A DNA stretch of 64,000 nt from positions 85,041 through 149,040 of the forward strand of contig CAUJET010000155.1 of NCBI GenBank assembly GCA_963169665.1, in the 5' to 3' direction. This stretch comes from Actinomycetota bacterium. Lineage in GTDB: Bacteria > Actinomycetota > Acidimicrobiia > Acidimicrobiales > Ilumatobacteraceae. Positions 14,519 through 24,468 of the stretch are shown in pieces (position 1 is the stretch's first letter; the number at the start of each line of letters is the position of its first letter). The notes under the pieces were generated by a model that saw only the letters and a program-made list of their open reading frames with translations, did no database searches and had not been told where the DNA came from. The translations under genes and the position numbers were made by a program.

Positions 14519-15063
14519 GGCAGATCTCCGAGCAGGATGCGCAGCCGAGTGAGGCCGCGGTGGACGTGGTTGGTGACGGCGGCCTCGGACACGCCGAGCA
14601 CCCCGGCGACGTCTCGGTAGCGGTAGCCATAGCAGTGGACCATGACGACCGCGACGCGCTGGTCGTGGGGCAGCCGGGTGAGCGCGTCGAACAATCCGCG
14701 ATCGAACGGCGTCGGGTCGTCGCCGGCCGCCTCGAAGCGCACCGGAGCGGGGCGAGCCCAGCGACGCTGGCGCCGCAACGCCGACTGACCGACCCGATAG
14801 AGATAACCGACGGGCTGGTCGATCAGATCGAGCCGGTCGCGGTGCTCGATCGCCCAGGCCATCGCTTCGGCTGCGGCTTCGCAGCCCAGGTCGACGCCGT
14901 TGCGGGCCACGAGGGCCCGGCGGACGGCACGCTCGATCTCGAGCAGTTCGGCATCGGTGGTGCGGCGGGCGGCGTCTCGATCGGCGTCATCGGTCGCGTG
15001 GGTCACCTCGAACCGCGTCCCGAGCAGCATCGGGTCGATGCGGGCGTCGTCGCGAGCACTCAC
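14515..15063 (-). CDS. RNA polymerase sigma factor, ECF-like
   Basis: A 182-residue sigma-70 family factor. Region 2 is represented by EAMAWAIEHRDRLDLIDQPV and GYLYRVGQSALRR. Region 4 is LPHDQRVAVVMVHCYGYRYRDVAGVLG followed by the recognition helix SEAAVTNHVHRGLTRLR. Region 3 is absent, as in ECF factors. The start is GTG 15063; ATG 15030 is a shorter option. The stop overlaps the membrane SGNH gene by 4 bases, indicating coupled synthesis. Region 2 is atypical compared with well-known ECF groups, so its target promoters cannot be guessed. The 12-base inverted repeat at 15111-15155 lies just upstream. Confidence 0.83.
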   Translation of the reverse strand: MSARDDARIDPMLLGTRFEVTHATDDADRDAARRTTDAELLEIERAVRRALVARNGVDLGCEAAAEAMAWAIEHRDRLDLIDQPVGYLYRVGQSALRRQRRWARPAPVRFEAAGDDPTPFDRGLFDALTRLPHDQRVAVVMVHCYGYRYRDVAGVLGVSEAAVTNHVHRGLTRLRILLGDLP

Positions 15064-15110
15064 GAACGGGACGAGCCTCGACCCGGCCGGTTCCTTTCGC
15101 CCACGGCGTA

Positions 15111-15155
15111 TCTGGTCGCGAACCTTCTCGCGGACCGAGGGGATTCGCGACCAGA
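15111..15155. terminator. Large inverted repeat between the VOC and sigma genes
   Basis: TCTGGTCGCGAA (15111-15122) is the exact complement of TTCGCGACCAGA (15144-15155); a shorter CTCG/CGAG pair nests in the 21-base interior. It begins 10 bases after the VOC stop on the minus strand, so termination is the simplest role. It is also 48 bases before the sigma start and could bind a regulator. There is no T run. Confidence 0.5.
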
Positions 15156-15165
15156 ACGCTGGATG

Positions 15166-15738
15166 TCAGGCGGGGGCGTCGGCGGCGAGGGGGGCGTGGA
15201 TGGTGATCTTGGCCTCGTGCGGTTCCATCGGCGGGTTGGGCTCGTGGAGGATCGCGACGGCGTTCGCCCGTTCCTCGGCCGTGAAGTCGCGGGTGGTGTG
15301 GCAGAACTCCACCATGTTCCCGTTCGGGTCGGTGGTGTAGATGCTGATGCAGAAGTCGTGATCGACCTCCACCACCGTGTGGCCGTGGCTGCGCCAGGTG
15401 TCGCGGTGGCGCTCGATGTCGGCGTAGGTGGGCGCGTCGAACGCGTAGTGGTTCACCCACCCCGGCAGGCCGGCCTTGGCGTTGATGTTCACCTCGAAGT
15501 CGGTGCCGATCACCGGGTCATGGATCTCCCAGAAGGCGATCATGCCGGTGTCGGCATCGGCGCCGGCCCCCGGGTTGGCCGTGCTGGTGTCGTAGAAGAA
15601 GTGCTTGCTCCACCCGCCCTGCGGGCCGGGCGTGGGTGACACGTTGGTCTTCACGAGCGTGAAGCCCATCAACTCGGTGTAGAAGCGATGCGTCGCATCG
15701 GCGTCACGGGTGGCGAAGGCGATGTGGTGGAAGCCCAT
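15166..15738 (-). CDS. VOC-family (glyoxalase/extradiol dioxygenase-like) protein
   Basis: A 190-residue protein with two beta-alpha-beta-beta-beta modules. The first starts MGFHHIAFATRDADATHRFY; the second has WVNHYAFDAPTYADIERHRD and ends with DPNGNMVEFCHTTR, where the Glu is the usual metal ligand. His from HHIAF and NHYAF would complete the site. The family includes ring-cleaving dioxygenases, glyoxalases and resistance proteins; the substrate is unknown. ATG 15738 is the natural start, since translation further upstream is unstructured and would run into the divergent gene. The large inverted repeat downstream probably terminates it. Confidence 0.82.
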   Translation of the reverse strand: MGFHHIAFATRDADATHRFYTELMGFTLVKTNVSPTPGPQGGWSKHFFYDTSTANPGAGADADTGMIAFWEIHDPVIGTDFEVNINAKAGLPGWVNHYAFDAPTYADIERHRDTWRSHGHTVVEVDHDFCISIYTTDPNGNMVEFCHTTRDFTAEERANAVAILHEPNPPMEPHEAKITIHAPLAADAPA

Positions 15739-15795
15739 GCGGAAAGTCTTCCACGCGGTGGTGTCGGCCGTCCGTCCGGACGGCACACTGGCGCG

Positions 15796-16026
15796 ATGCT
15801 GCTCGCTGCCGACACCGGTCTGCTGCTCGGGGACGATCTGATCGTCTGGATCCTGCTGGCGCTCGGCGGGGCGATGTTCGTCGGCAACGTGATGGCCCTC
15901 GTGCGCCCGCCCGAGGCCCCCCGTCAGGAGAGCGATCTCGCGCAGGCACCACGAGGGCGCAGCATCACGATGGCGGCGATCGGTTTCGTCGTCGCGGTGG
16001 CGGCGCTCGGCGCGCTCGTCACCTGA
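15796..16026 (+). CDS. Small two-helix membrane protein
   Basis: A 76-residue protein with two hydrophobic segments (about 16-37 and 57-76) separated by a charged loop (RPPEAPRQESDLAQAPRGR). I do not recognise a family. It is divergent from the VOC gene (57 bases between starts) and converges on the giant surface protein. Its coding potential is supported by GC-rich third positions and clear helix-loop-helix hydrophobicity. Confidence 0.6.
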   Translation: MLLAADTGLLLGDDLIVWILLALGGAMFVGNVMALVRPPEAPRQESDLAQAPRGRSITMAAIGFVVAVAALGALVT

Positions 16027-16071
16027 GCGACGACTCACCGACCGCCGGGTCCACCCCGATCGACCGGCGCG

Positions 16072-19000
16072 TCACACGATCGGCACGTTCCGGCGACGAC
16101 GGCGACCGACCACGATGGCGAGGCCACCGAGGGCGAGCATCCAGAACGCCGCCTCGAGCGACTGACGGAACAGTGCCCAGCCGGTCACCGGCAGGTTCGC
16201 CGCCACCACGGCTGCCGGTGTGGCGGCCGCGTTGTTGGTCGCGACCGGGTCGCTCGGCGTCGACGATCCGAACGACGGATCGGCCACGACCGAGGCCGAG
16301 TTGACCAGCGCCGTCCCGGCGGTGGCGGTGACCCGCACCCGGATGTCCATCCGCACCACCTGACCGACGGCGACCGCCGCCGACGAGCGACACGTCACCA
16401 CCTGGCCGACGGCCGCACACGTGGCGTTGGTGCTGGTGGCGTCGACGTAGGTGAGGCCGACCGGCAGATCGTCGGTGACGACGATCGGGGCCCCCGATGG
16501 GCTCGGGCCGAGGTTGGTCGCCTCGAGCACGTAGGTGACGGTGGCGTTCACCGCCAGCGACCCCTCGAGCCGCTTGGCGAGCGACAGGTCGGCGAGCGGC
16601 ACCTCGGTGGGATCGACGTCGGTGTTGTTGGTGGGCACCGGGTCGGTGGTGGGCGAGGTGACCGTCGCGCTGTTCGTGACGCCGGGGGCGGCCGAACGGT
16701 CGACGGCGACCGTGAGGGTGATGGTGGTGGTGGCGTTCACCGCCATGGTCAGCAGGTCACACGTGACCGACTGGCCGTTCGCGGTACAGCCGGCCCCGAC
16801 CCCCGCGGCGCTCACGAACGTGAGGCCGATCGGGAGCAGGTCGCTGACCCGCGGGGTGACCGCCGGTGCGGGACCGGCGTTGCGCACGACGAGCGTGTAG
16901 ACGCCGTTGCGGCCCACCTCGAACCGACCCGTGTGCGACTTGTCGATGCTGAGGTCGGCCTGCAGTTGGTAGCCGAAGTCGACGTCGGTGCGGTCCTGGC
17001 CGGCGGCGAGGCCGGCGGTGGTGCGCGAGTCGCGCAGCGGATCGAGTTCGCTGACGCTGACCATGCCCGTCGGGAGCGTCGCGGTCGTGATCACGGCTGC
17101 GTACGAGCCGGACGGCAGCCGGTCGACGAGGTAGAGCCCGCCGCCTGCCGTCGTGACGGGGAAGGCGACGTCGTCCGCGGTGCCGGGCGTGCCGTCGAGG
17201 CCCGCCCAGGTGACGGTGAGGTCGATGCCGTCGAGACCCGACTCGGTGCCGTCGAGGGTGCCGTCGGCATCGGCGTCCTCCCACACCAGGTCACCGATCG
17301 AGCCGGTGCCGGTGTATGCGAAGTCGGCGTCGCGCCGGTTCGCCTCGTCGACGCCGGCCGTGCCGCCGTCGTCGACCGTCAGGGTGACGGTGACGCTGTT
17401 GGCCGAGCCGATGCCGTCGCCGTCGAAGGTCGCCTCGAAGCCGGGCAGGAACGCCGGGTCGACGCTCACCCGCACCGGGCCGTAGGGCAGGTCGATGACG
17501 CGATACTCGCCGTCGGCATCGGTGGTGGTGACCACCACGACGTCGTCGGCGTTGTCGAAGGTCGCGTCCGGGCCGGCCCAGCGGACCGTCACCTGGACGC
17601 CCGCGAGGCCGGGGTCGCCGGGTTCGGGTGCCGAGGCGCCGTCACCGTCGAGGTCGAACCACACCTGGTCGCCGATCGAGGCGAGGCCGATGTAGCCGAA
17701 GTCGACGTCGGTGCGGTCCTGGCCGGCGGTGAGGGAGGTGGCCACGGCGTGGGGCGTGCCCGTGCCGTCGAGGTCGTAGGTCGCCTGCATGCCGGCCGGC
17801 AGGTCGGCGGCGTCGACGAGCACGGCGAACGCACCGGCGGGCAGATGGTCGACGAGGTACTCGCCGGCGGCGTCGGTGGTGGTGGTGAACACCACGTCGT
17901 CGCCACCACCGCTGACACCGTCGCCGCCGAGCCACGTGATCGTGACGTCGATGTTCGCGAGGCCGGTGTCGCCGAGATCCTGCACACCGTCACCGTCACG
18001 GTCGTACCAGATTCGATCGCCGATCGAGCCGGTGCCGGCGTAGGAGAGGTCGACGTCGAGCCGGTTCTGGGCTGCGGTGAGCGTCGTCGTCACCACGTGC
18101 GCCGTGCCGGTGCCGTCGAGGTCGTAGGTGGGGGTGGTGCCCGTCGGCAGGTCGGCCGAATCGACCGTTGCCCGGTAGGCGCCCGCGGGCAGGCGGGCGA
18201 ACAGGTACTGGCCGCTCGAGTCGGTCGTGTCGACCGGGTACGTGACGTTGTCGCCGGCGGTGGCGACGTTGCCGTCGAAACCGCCCCAGACGAGGGTGAC
18301 GTCGAGGCCGGCCAGACCGGGCTCGCCGCCCTGCTGGGTCGAGCCGCCCGAGGCGTCCTTGTCGAGCCAGATCGTGTCGCCGAGCGAACCGGTGCCCGTG
18401 TAGCCGAAGTCGGCCAGCAGGTAGCCGGTGCTCGAGTTGAGGGTGATCAGACCACTCACGTGGTTCAGATCGGGGTCGGCCAGGTTGGGCGCGTCGTCGT
18501 TGAAGGTCGGCGTCATGCCGAGCGGCAGTGTGGTCGTGTCGACCCGCACCCGGTAGTCACCGGTGGGCAGGTCGGCGAATCCGTAGAAGCCCGTGCCGTT
18601 GGTGACGACGTCGGTGATGACGATGTCGTCGCCGCCGCCGGCCACACCGTCTGGGCCCCAGAAATCGTCGACGGTGTTGAAGGTGGCGTCGAGACCCTCG
18701 GACTCGAGGATCATCCGCACACCCGGGATGCCGGGTTCGCCGACGTCGGCGGTGGAGTCGCCGTCGACGTCGTACCAGACGTAGTCACCGAGGCTCGTGA
18801 AGCCCGCGTTGATCGAGAGCGTGTCGTCGTCGTCCTCGTTCGCGATCGGACCCGCACTGTTCGGGGTGGAGTCCACGTCCCACTGGTTGCTGGTCTGCAC
18901 CTCCGCCCGGTTCGTGATCGACCCGATCTGGTTGAGGCGAGTGCGGATCACGAGGGTCGCGCTCGCGCCGTTGGCGACGGAACCGACGGTCCAGATGCCG

Positions 19001-22000
19001 GAACCGGAGGCGTAGGAACCCTGTGACGCCGACACGGTGGTGACGAACACGAGCCCCACGGGGAGCACGTCGGCCACGGTCACGCCGGTCGCGGTGTCGG
19101 GTCCGGCATTGGCGACGACGATCGTCCAGTCGACATCGTTGCCGAAGGCGTACGGACCCGAGGAGACGGTCTTGGTGACCGACAGGTCGGTGCGCCGGAT
19201 GCGTGCGTTCGCCGTGCTGTCGGAGCCGATGTACACGCCGTCGGCGTTCGAACTCGCGCCCGTCACGTCGTCCGCGCCGGCGAGGCCGGCGGTGTTGGTG
19301 TGGTCGAACGAGCCGGTCGTGCCGACGGTGAGCAGCGACGCCTGCGGCACCGCATCGAAGTCGATCGTGATGGTCGCGCCCGGGTTGAGCGGCTGGCCGG
19401 CACCGGACACGAGGTTCGACCACAACAGCGCAGCGCCGGGGGTGGCGCAGTTCGGGGTGCAGACCGGATCGGTCGTCACCGTGCCGTACGGCGTGGTGAT
19501 GCTCGCCGAGCCGACCTGGTACACCCACCCGGCGGGCAGGACGTCGTCGATGTCGACGCCGTACGCCGCGGCTGTCGGTTCGGTGGTCTGGTTGGTGGCG
19601 ACGATGCGCCACGTGAAGCCGACGCCGACGCGGGCGTCGGTCGCGTCGTCGACGGTCGTCTTCACGATCGTGACGTTCGGGAAGCCGACCGTCATCGTGA
19701 CGGTGTCCGCCGTGACGTCGCCACCGGCGCCGCCCTGGCCGTAGGTGCGCCACTCGGCGAACGGATCGGCGCTGCGGGTCGCCGCGGACCGGGCGTAGTA
19801 CTCGGTCACGTCGGCGGTGTTGACGATCTGCTCGCCGTCGTTCAGCGCGGCGCTCGCGGCGAGCTGCGCGGTGTAGGTGATCGTGGCGGTGGAGTTCGCG
19901 GCGATCGTGCTGATCTGCCACTGGAGGTCGGGTGCGGTGCCGTCGACGACGGTGATCGCGCCGGACGAGCCGGGCACGGTGACGTTCACCAGGTCGGCGT
20001 CAGGGGCGTCGACGACGGTGATGTCGTGGGCAGCCCAGCCCGAGGAGTTCGTGATCGTCAGCGTGTAGGTGTACGTGCCCGTCCCGATGTCGGTGTTGCA
20101 GGTGTCGTTGTCACCGATGTTGCCGGCCACCTGGTTGCACGGCGACTGCGAGACGTCCTTGTCGATGCGCAGCACCGGCTCGGCCACGGTCACCGTCGCG
20201 GTGGCGGGGCTCGACGAACGGGTGAACGAGCCGGTCGCCGGCGGGTTGGCGGGCAGCGACGACACGCTGTTGGAGTTGTTCCAGTACATGCGCACCGTGT
20301 TCACGAGCGTGTTGCTGCTCACCACGTTGGTGCCTTCGGGGACGTAGGTGTTGTCGACGCGTGCGGTGTAGGTGAAGCGCACGGTGCAGTTGTTGGACGA
20401 CGACGAGGTGAAGTCGTCGATCCAGAAGCCGATCGTGGTCGAGCCGTCGGCGTTCGCGGTCTGGTTGACGATGCCCTGCATGCCGGCGAGCGACGGGCAG
20501 CCGGTGGTGGTGCCCACGGCGGAGACGGTGCCGAAGGCGTCGAAGTCCATGCCGTCGGGCAGCACGTCGATGACCGTCGCGTCGTAGGCGGTGATGCCTG
20601 CGGGCACGGTGGCGTCGATCGTGTAGGTGACGGTGTCGCCGATCGTCGCCGTGCTGGGCGACACCGACTTCGCGACGGTCGCCATGGGGGCCGACACGGT
20701 GTCGGTGGCGTTCGCCGAGTAGGTCGTGCGCTCGCCGGTGATCGTGCCGATCATGCTCGTCGCGGAGGCTGCCACCGTGTTGGTGAAGATCGAGCCTGAC
20801 GTGGCCGGGTCGTCGACGACGACGTCGTAGGTGAGACTGGCACTGGTGCCGGGCGCGATGGAGCCGAGCTTGGCCGCGGTGGTGGTGCCGTTCCACGTGA
20901 TGGTGCGGTTCGTCTGGTTCCAGACGCCGCCGTCGGGGTTCACGGTGCCGCCGTCGGCGACGGGCGTGCCCGCGTTGACGACGGTGACGCCGGCCGGGAT
21001 CGTGTCGACGACCTGGACGTCGTTCGCCGACGAGCGGTTCGCGCCGGAACCGGCTGCGACGACCAGGGTGTAGGTGAGGGTGTCGTTCGGGACGACGATG
21101 TCGTCCGCGTCGTTCTCGTTCTTGGTCAGGGTGATCGCCGGCTCGACGACCGTGGCGGTGACGGTGTTGCCGTTCACCGTGACCCGGCTGGTGCCGATCG
21201 ACGCATCGGGCAACCAGGAGAACGACGACGTGTTGCTGATCGCGCTGCCGGCGACCGTGCCGCCCGCGCTCGACACGCGAGCGACGATCACGACCGTCAC
21301 GAGATCGGGGCCGGAACCCGCCGTGTTCACGTGGGTGCCGGCACGGTCGACCTGGATGGTGCCACCGGAGCCCACCGCGGGCGCAGTGACGATCCAGGCC
21401 GCGTCGGGTGCGCCGTTGACGAGGACCGCGGGAGAGGCGTGCAGCACGAGGTCGCCGTCGAGGGCGTCGACGATGCGGGCGTCGACCACCGAGGTGCCCT
21501 CGGGGATCGTGGCGGTGATCGTGTAGGTGATGGTCTCGCCGATGGTGGTGCGCTCGGCGGCCGTGCTCGGCGACGCGTTCCCGGCATTGCCGAACGCGTC
21601 GTTGACGCTCGACTGCTGCACCTTGCCGACCGAGGCGGTCGCGATCGTGATGGTGCTGTTGTCGCTGGCCGGCCCGGTGTTGGGCACGACCGTTCCGTCG
21701 ATGTTGCTCGACGGGTAGTAGACGAACGGGCTGTCGTCGGCGTTCGACACCGTTTCGTAGCGGCGGACGCCGGACGTGTTGGTGTAGGTGCGGCCGGGAT
21801 CGACGCCGGCCGGCAGGTCGACCGTGTACGTGAACGTCACCGGGGCCGTGCCGAGGGTCGTGTCGCGGGCGACCGTGGGAACGGCGGCGGCAGGCCAGCG
21901 GATGACGCCGGCGGTGCAGACGCCGGAGACGGGGTTCATCACCGTGACGTCGGAACACGAGATGCCGGTGGGCAGCCGGTCCCACACCTCGGCGTTGGCC

Positions 22001-24468
22001 GCGTCGACGTTGCCGTCGTTCCAGACCTTGATCGTGTAATCGACGGTGTCACCTGCGTCGAGGGTGCCCGACGCGTTGTTCGACTTGTCGAGCTTGACCT
22101 GCGGTTCGGTCCACTCGGCGGTCGCCTGGTCGCGGTACATGAACACCGACCCGGCGGTGTTCCGCGTGGTCATCTTCATCAGGTTCGCGTTGATGTCGTA
22201 CGCAGCGCTCAGATTCGGGTCGACGAGCCGCGCGGCGATCGTCCAATGGAACTGCTGACCGCCCGGACTGGACGGCACCTGACCGCTGCTCGCCAGGGTG
22301 AACGTGACGATGTCGTTGGCGCCGCTCGTGTCCTCGGAGACGGTGGTGCCGGTGAGCGTGTCGGGGGTTGCGCCGGTGGTCACCTGGCGGGCCGAACCGG
22401 CGACGAGGGAGAACTGAGCCGGCAACAGGTCCTCGACGACGACGCCGTCGGCGTCGATGTTCGCCGGGAAGGTGGCGCGCAGGTCGAAGCAGACGAAGTC
22501 ACCGGGGCGGAAGCCGGTCACCGGGGCGGGATCGCCGTCGGCCCAGGTGATGCCCACGTCGTCGCGGCAGGCGTCCCCGACCGTCGACGCGCTGAGGCCG
22601 CCGGTGAGCAGCGAGCCGCTGCGCTGCGACACGCGCTTGTCGATCGACGGGCCGATACCAGTGATGCCGGCCGACGAGACATCGAAGTCGAGCTGTCCAT
22701 CGGCCTCCGGATCGCCGAGCACCGCGTCGATGTCGCCCCGCTTGAAGTCGGGCGCCTCGATGGCCACCTGGTTGGTCAGCGAGTCGAAGTTGAGGGTCGG
22801 TCGTCCCGCCTCCGGGGCACCGTTCTGCTGGTAGTAGCTGCGGACCCGCGATTCGAACACGATCGTCAGTCGCGACGAGTGGGAGAGGGCCAGGAGGTCG
22901 GTGATGGTGGTGTGGTCCCACACGAGGGTCCACGTGCCGTCGGCGTTCTCCACGGCGGAGGTGTAGGGGGCGACCACGGGGGGACCGCTGCCGGTGTCGA
23001 TCGTCGGGTCGGCGCCGGTGCCGCAGTCGGTGTCGGGCGACAGCGCCGCCGTGGCGACGGGGCAGAGACCATCCGGCAGCGTGTCGGTGACGACGATGTC
23101 GGTGACGTCGCGGTATTCGCCGGTCTCGACGACGAGCGTCGACGTGACGATGGTGCCCTGGATGACCTGACCCGACGCCGACTTGCGCACGACGAGGTCC
23201 TCCGAGGTGACCGATGCGCTCGACGAGTCGTTGAGCGTGGGGTTCGAACCGAACACCGACGGTCCGTTGTAGGTGCCGGTGGCCGTGACGGTGTTGGTGA
23301 CGCCGGGTTCGCTCGCCTGTTCGGAGGTGGGCGCCCCGTCGTTGTTGTCGAGGTTGCGCCCCTGACCGAGGCTCGCGTCGGTGGGCTTGCCATTCGGCCA
23401 GGTGTCGGTGTTGGCGCGCAACGGGATGCCCGCCAGGTAGGTGATCGTGAGCAGACCGTTGGGCGCGAGGCTCGCGGCGGCGCCGAGGGCCGCGGTGTTC
23501 CAGGTGACGCGCGTGCTCCCACCGACCAGGGTCTCGATCGTCGCCGGCTGGATGCAGGTCGCCGACGCGGCGCCCAGTGCCATGCGGCCCGATCCCGGGA
23601 ACTCGTCGGTCTGGGCGCCAGCGGTCTCGTTCGTGGGCGCGTCGACGGTGTTGTCGGTGCCAGGCGTGTACCCCGTCGCGACGTACGACGCGCAGCCGAG
23701 GAACTCGAGCGAGGGCGGCAGCACGTCGACGACGCTGACGCCGGTCGTGGCGGCGTCGGGGTTGTTGCGCACGCGGAGCGTGTAGATCTGGGGGTGTGCA
23801 CCGTGCACGCCGCGGAGCAACTCGCCCTCGCCGGCGTTGCCGGCGTCCTTCTCCGCGATGAACGCGGCGATGGTGGTGGTCGGCGGTCCGTCGGTGTCGC
23901 TGCCGGTGATGTCGGTGGTGGGCGTGCCGTTCGCGTCGAAGTCGGGGATGAAGAACGCGTTGGTGTTCACGTACGCGCCGCCGGCGGTGCCGAAGGTCGA
24001 GCCCACGGGGTTCGTCGTGAGGTTGTTGTCGGGGTTGGTGTCGATCCCGTAGGTGATCGAGTTGCACGCGCCCGTCAGCAGGTCGGACACGTTCTCCCAG
24101 ATGATCGTCGTCTGGCCGGCGACCGGCTGGTTCGCGATGGTTCGCGACGGGGCCGGGGTGGCAGAGGCCAGCGCGAGCCCGCTCGGCACGATGTCGCGGA
24201 AGGACAGGTTGTAGCCGTTCGGCTGGCCGGCAGGGTTGCAGGCCCGCAACGTGACGTTGGTGGTGCCGCCGATGAGCGTGCGCGAGTCGACCGTCTTCGT
24301 CACCACGATGTCGGGTGTCCCGAGCGCCGCCACCGGGGCGGCGCTCGGATCGACGAGCACGCCGGCCACCGACACGACGAGCGACGCCGCGAGCGTGGCG
24401 ACCGCCAGTGGCAGCACGGCCAGGCGCGACCGGCGAGCGGTGGCGTTCGGGATGAGGGGGTTCGGCAT
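16072..24468 (-). CDS. Giant cell-wall-anchored surface protein (DUF11 and SdrD B-like repeats, LPVTG)
   Basis: A 2798-residue protein. The first 50 residues are a signal peptide (RRSRLAVLPLAVATLAASLV). Residues 50-1890 are a long chain of DUF11-type beta-sandwich repeats, recognised by recurring TYTITV-like strands, DxLPxG(L/M) turns and NTA/NTV ends. Residues about 1890-2500 hold five SdrD B-like (Cna B-type) modules, each starting with a variant of GDxxWxDxDxDG, a calcium-loop-like motif, and giving xGxYxFxxLPxGxY strands. Two further DUF11 repeats follow. The C-terminus has LPVTG at about 2759, a hydrophobic stretch and RRRRR, a complete sortase sorting signal. It should be displayed on the cell wall, perhaps for adhesion. 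No sortase gene is in the window, and translation on the opposite strand is a shadow. Confidence 0.93.
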   Translation of the reverse strand: MPNPLIPNATARRSRLAVLPLAVATLAASLVVSVAGVLVDPSAAPVAALGTPDIVVTKTVDSRTLIGGTTNVTLRACNPAGQPNGYNLSFRDIVPSGLALASATPAPSRTIANQPVAGQTTIIWENVSDLLTGACNSITYGIDTNPDNNLTTNPVGSTFGTAGGAYVNTNAFFIPDFDANGTPTTDITGSDTDGPPTTTIAAFIAEKDAGNAGEGELLRGVHGAHPQIYTLRVRNNPDAATTGVSVVDVLPPSLEFLGCASYVATGYTPGTDNTVDAPTNETAGAQTDEFPGSGRMALGAASATCIQPATIETLVGGSTRVTWNTAALGAAASLAPNGLLTITYLAGIPLRANTDTWPNGKPTDASLGQGRNLDNNDGAPTSEQASEPGVTNTVTATGTYNGPSVFGSNPTLNDSSSASVTSEDLVVRKSASGQVIQGTIVTSTLVVETGEYRDVTDIVVTDTLPDGLCPVATAALSPDTDCGTGADPTIDTGSGPPVVAPYTSAVENADGTWTLVWDHTTITDLLALSHSSRLTIVFESRVRSYYQQNGAPEAGRPTLNFDSLTNQVAIEAPDFKRGDIDAVLGDPEADGQLDFDVSSAGITGIGPSIDKRVSQRSGSLLTGGLSASTVGDACRDDVGITWADGDPAPVTGFRPGDFVCFDLRATFPANIDADGVVVEDLLPAQFSLVAGSARQVTTGATPDTLTGTTVSEDTSGANDIVTFTLASSGQVPSSPGGQQFHWTIAARLVDPNLSAAYDINANLMKMTTRNTAGSVFMYRDQATAEWTEPQVKLDKSNNASGTLDAGDTVDYTIKVWNDGNVDAANAEVWDRLPTGISCSDVTVMNPVSGVCTAGVIRWPAAAVPTVARDTTLGTAPVTFTYTVDLPAGVDPGRTYTNTSGVRRYETVSNADDSPFVYYPSSNIDGTVVPNTGPASDNSTITIATASVGKVQQSSVNDAFGNAGNASPSTAAERTTIGETITYTITATIPEGTSVVDARIVDALDGDLVLHASPAVLVNGAPDAAWIVTAPAVGSGGTIQVDRAGTHVNTAGSGPDLVTVVIVARVSSAGGTVAGSAISNTSSFSWLPDASIGTSRVTVNGNTVTATVVEPAITLTKNENDADDIVVPNDTLTYTLVVAAGSGANRSSANDVQVVDTIPAGVTVVNAGTPVADGGTVNPDGGVWNQTNRTITWNGTTTAAKLGSIAPGTSASLTYDVVVDDPATSGSIFTNTVAASATSMIGTITGERTTYSANATDTVSAPMATVAKSVSPSTATIGDTVTYTIDATVPAGITAYDATVIDVLPDGMDFDAFGTVSAVGTTTGCPSLAGMQGIVNQTANADGSTTIGFWIDDFTSSSSNNCTVRFTYTARVDNTYVPEGTNVVSSNTLVNTVRMYWNNSNSVSSLPANPPATGSFTRSSSPATATVTVAEPVLRIDKDVSQSPCNQVAGNIGDNDTCNTDIGTGTYTYTLTITNSSGWAAHDITVVDAPDADLVNVTVPGSSGAITVVDGTAPDLQWQISTIAANSTATITYTAQLAASAALNDGEQIVNTADVTEYYARSAATRSADPFAEWRTYGQGGAGGDVTADTVTMTVGFPNVTIVKTTVDDATDARVGVGFTWRIVATNQTTEPTAAAYGVDIDDVLPAGWVYQVGSASITTPYGTVTTDPVCTPNCATPGAALLWSNLVSGAGQPLNPGATITIDFDAVPQASLLTVGTTGSFDHTNTAGLAGADDVTGASSNADGVYIGSDSTANARIRRTDLSVTKTVSSGPYAFGNDVDWTIVVANAGPDTATGVTVADVLPVGLVFVTTVSASQGSYASGSGIWTVGSVANGASATLVIRTRLNQIGSITNRAEVQTSNQWDVDSTPNSAGPIANEDDDDTLSINAGFTSLGDYVWYDVDGDSTADVGEPGIPGVRMILESEGLDATFNTVDDFWGPDGVAGGGDDIVITDVVTNGTGFYGFADLPTGDYRVRVDTTTLPLGMTPTFNDDAPNLADPDLNHVSGLITLNSSTGYLLADFGYTGTGSLGDTIWLDKDASGGSTQQGGEPGLAGLDVTLVWGGFDGNVATAGDNVTYPVDTTDSSGQYLFARLPAGAYRATVDSADLPTGTTPTYDLDGTGTAHVVTTTLTAAQNRLDVDLSYAGTGSIGDRIWYDRDGDGVQDLGDTGLANIDVTITWLGGDGVSGGGDDVVFTTTTDAAGEYLVDHLPAGAFAVLVDAADLPAGMQATYDLDGTGTPHAVATSLTAGQDRTDVDFGYIGLASIGDQVWFDLDGDGASAPEPGDPGLAGVQVTVRWAGPDATFDNADDVVVVTTTDADGEYRVIDLPYGPVRVSVDPAFLPGFEATFDGDGIGSANSVTVTLTVDDGGTAGVDEANRRDADFAYTGTGSIGDLVWEDADADGTLDGTESGLDGIDLTVTWAGLDGTPGTADDVAFPVTTAGGGLYLVDRLPSGSYAAVITTATLPTGMVSVSELDPLRDSRTTAGLAAGQDRTDVDFGYQLQADLSIDKSHTGRFEVGRNGVYTLVVRNAGPAPAVTPRVSDLLPIGLTFVSAAGVGAGCTANGQSVTCDLLTMAVNATTTITLTVAVDRSAAPGVTNSATVTSPTTDPVPTNNTDVDPTEVPLADLSLAKRLEGSLAVNATVTYVLEATNLGPSPSGAPIVVTDDLPVGLTYVDATSTNATCAAVGQVVTCRSSAAVAVGQVVRMDIRVRVTATAGTALVNSASVVADPSFGSSTPSDPVATNNAAATPAAVVAANLPVTGWALFRQSLEAAFWMLALGGLAIVVGRRRRRNVPIV

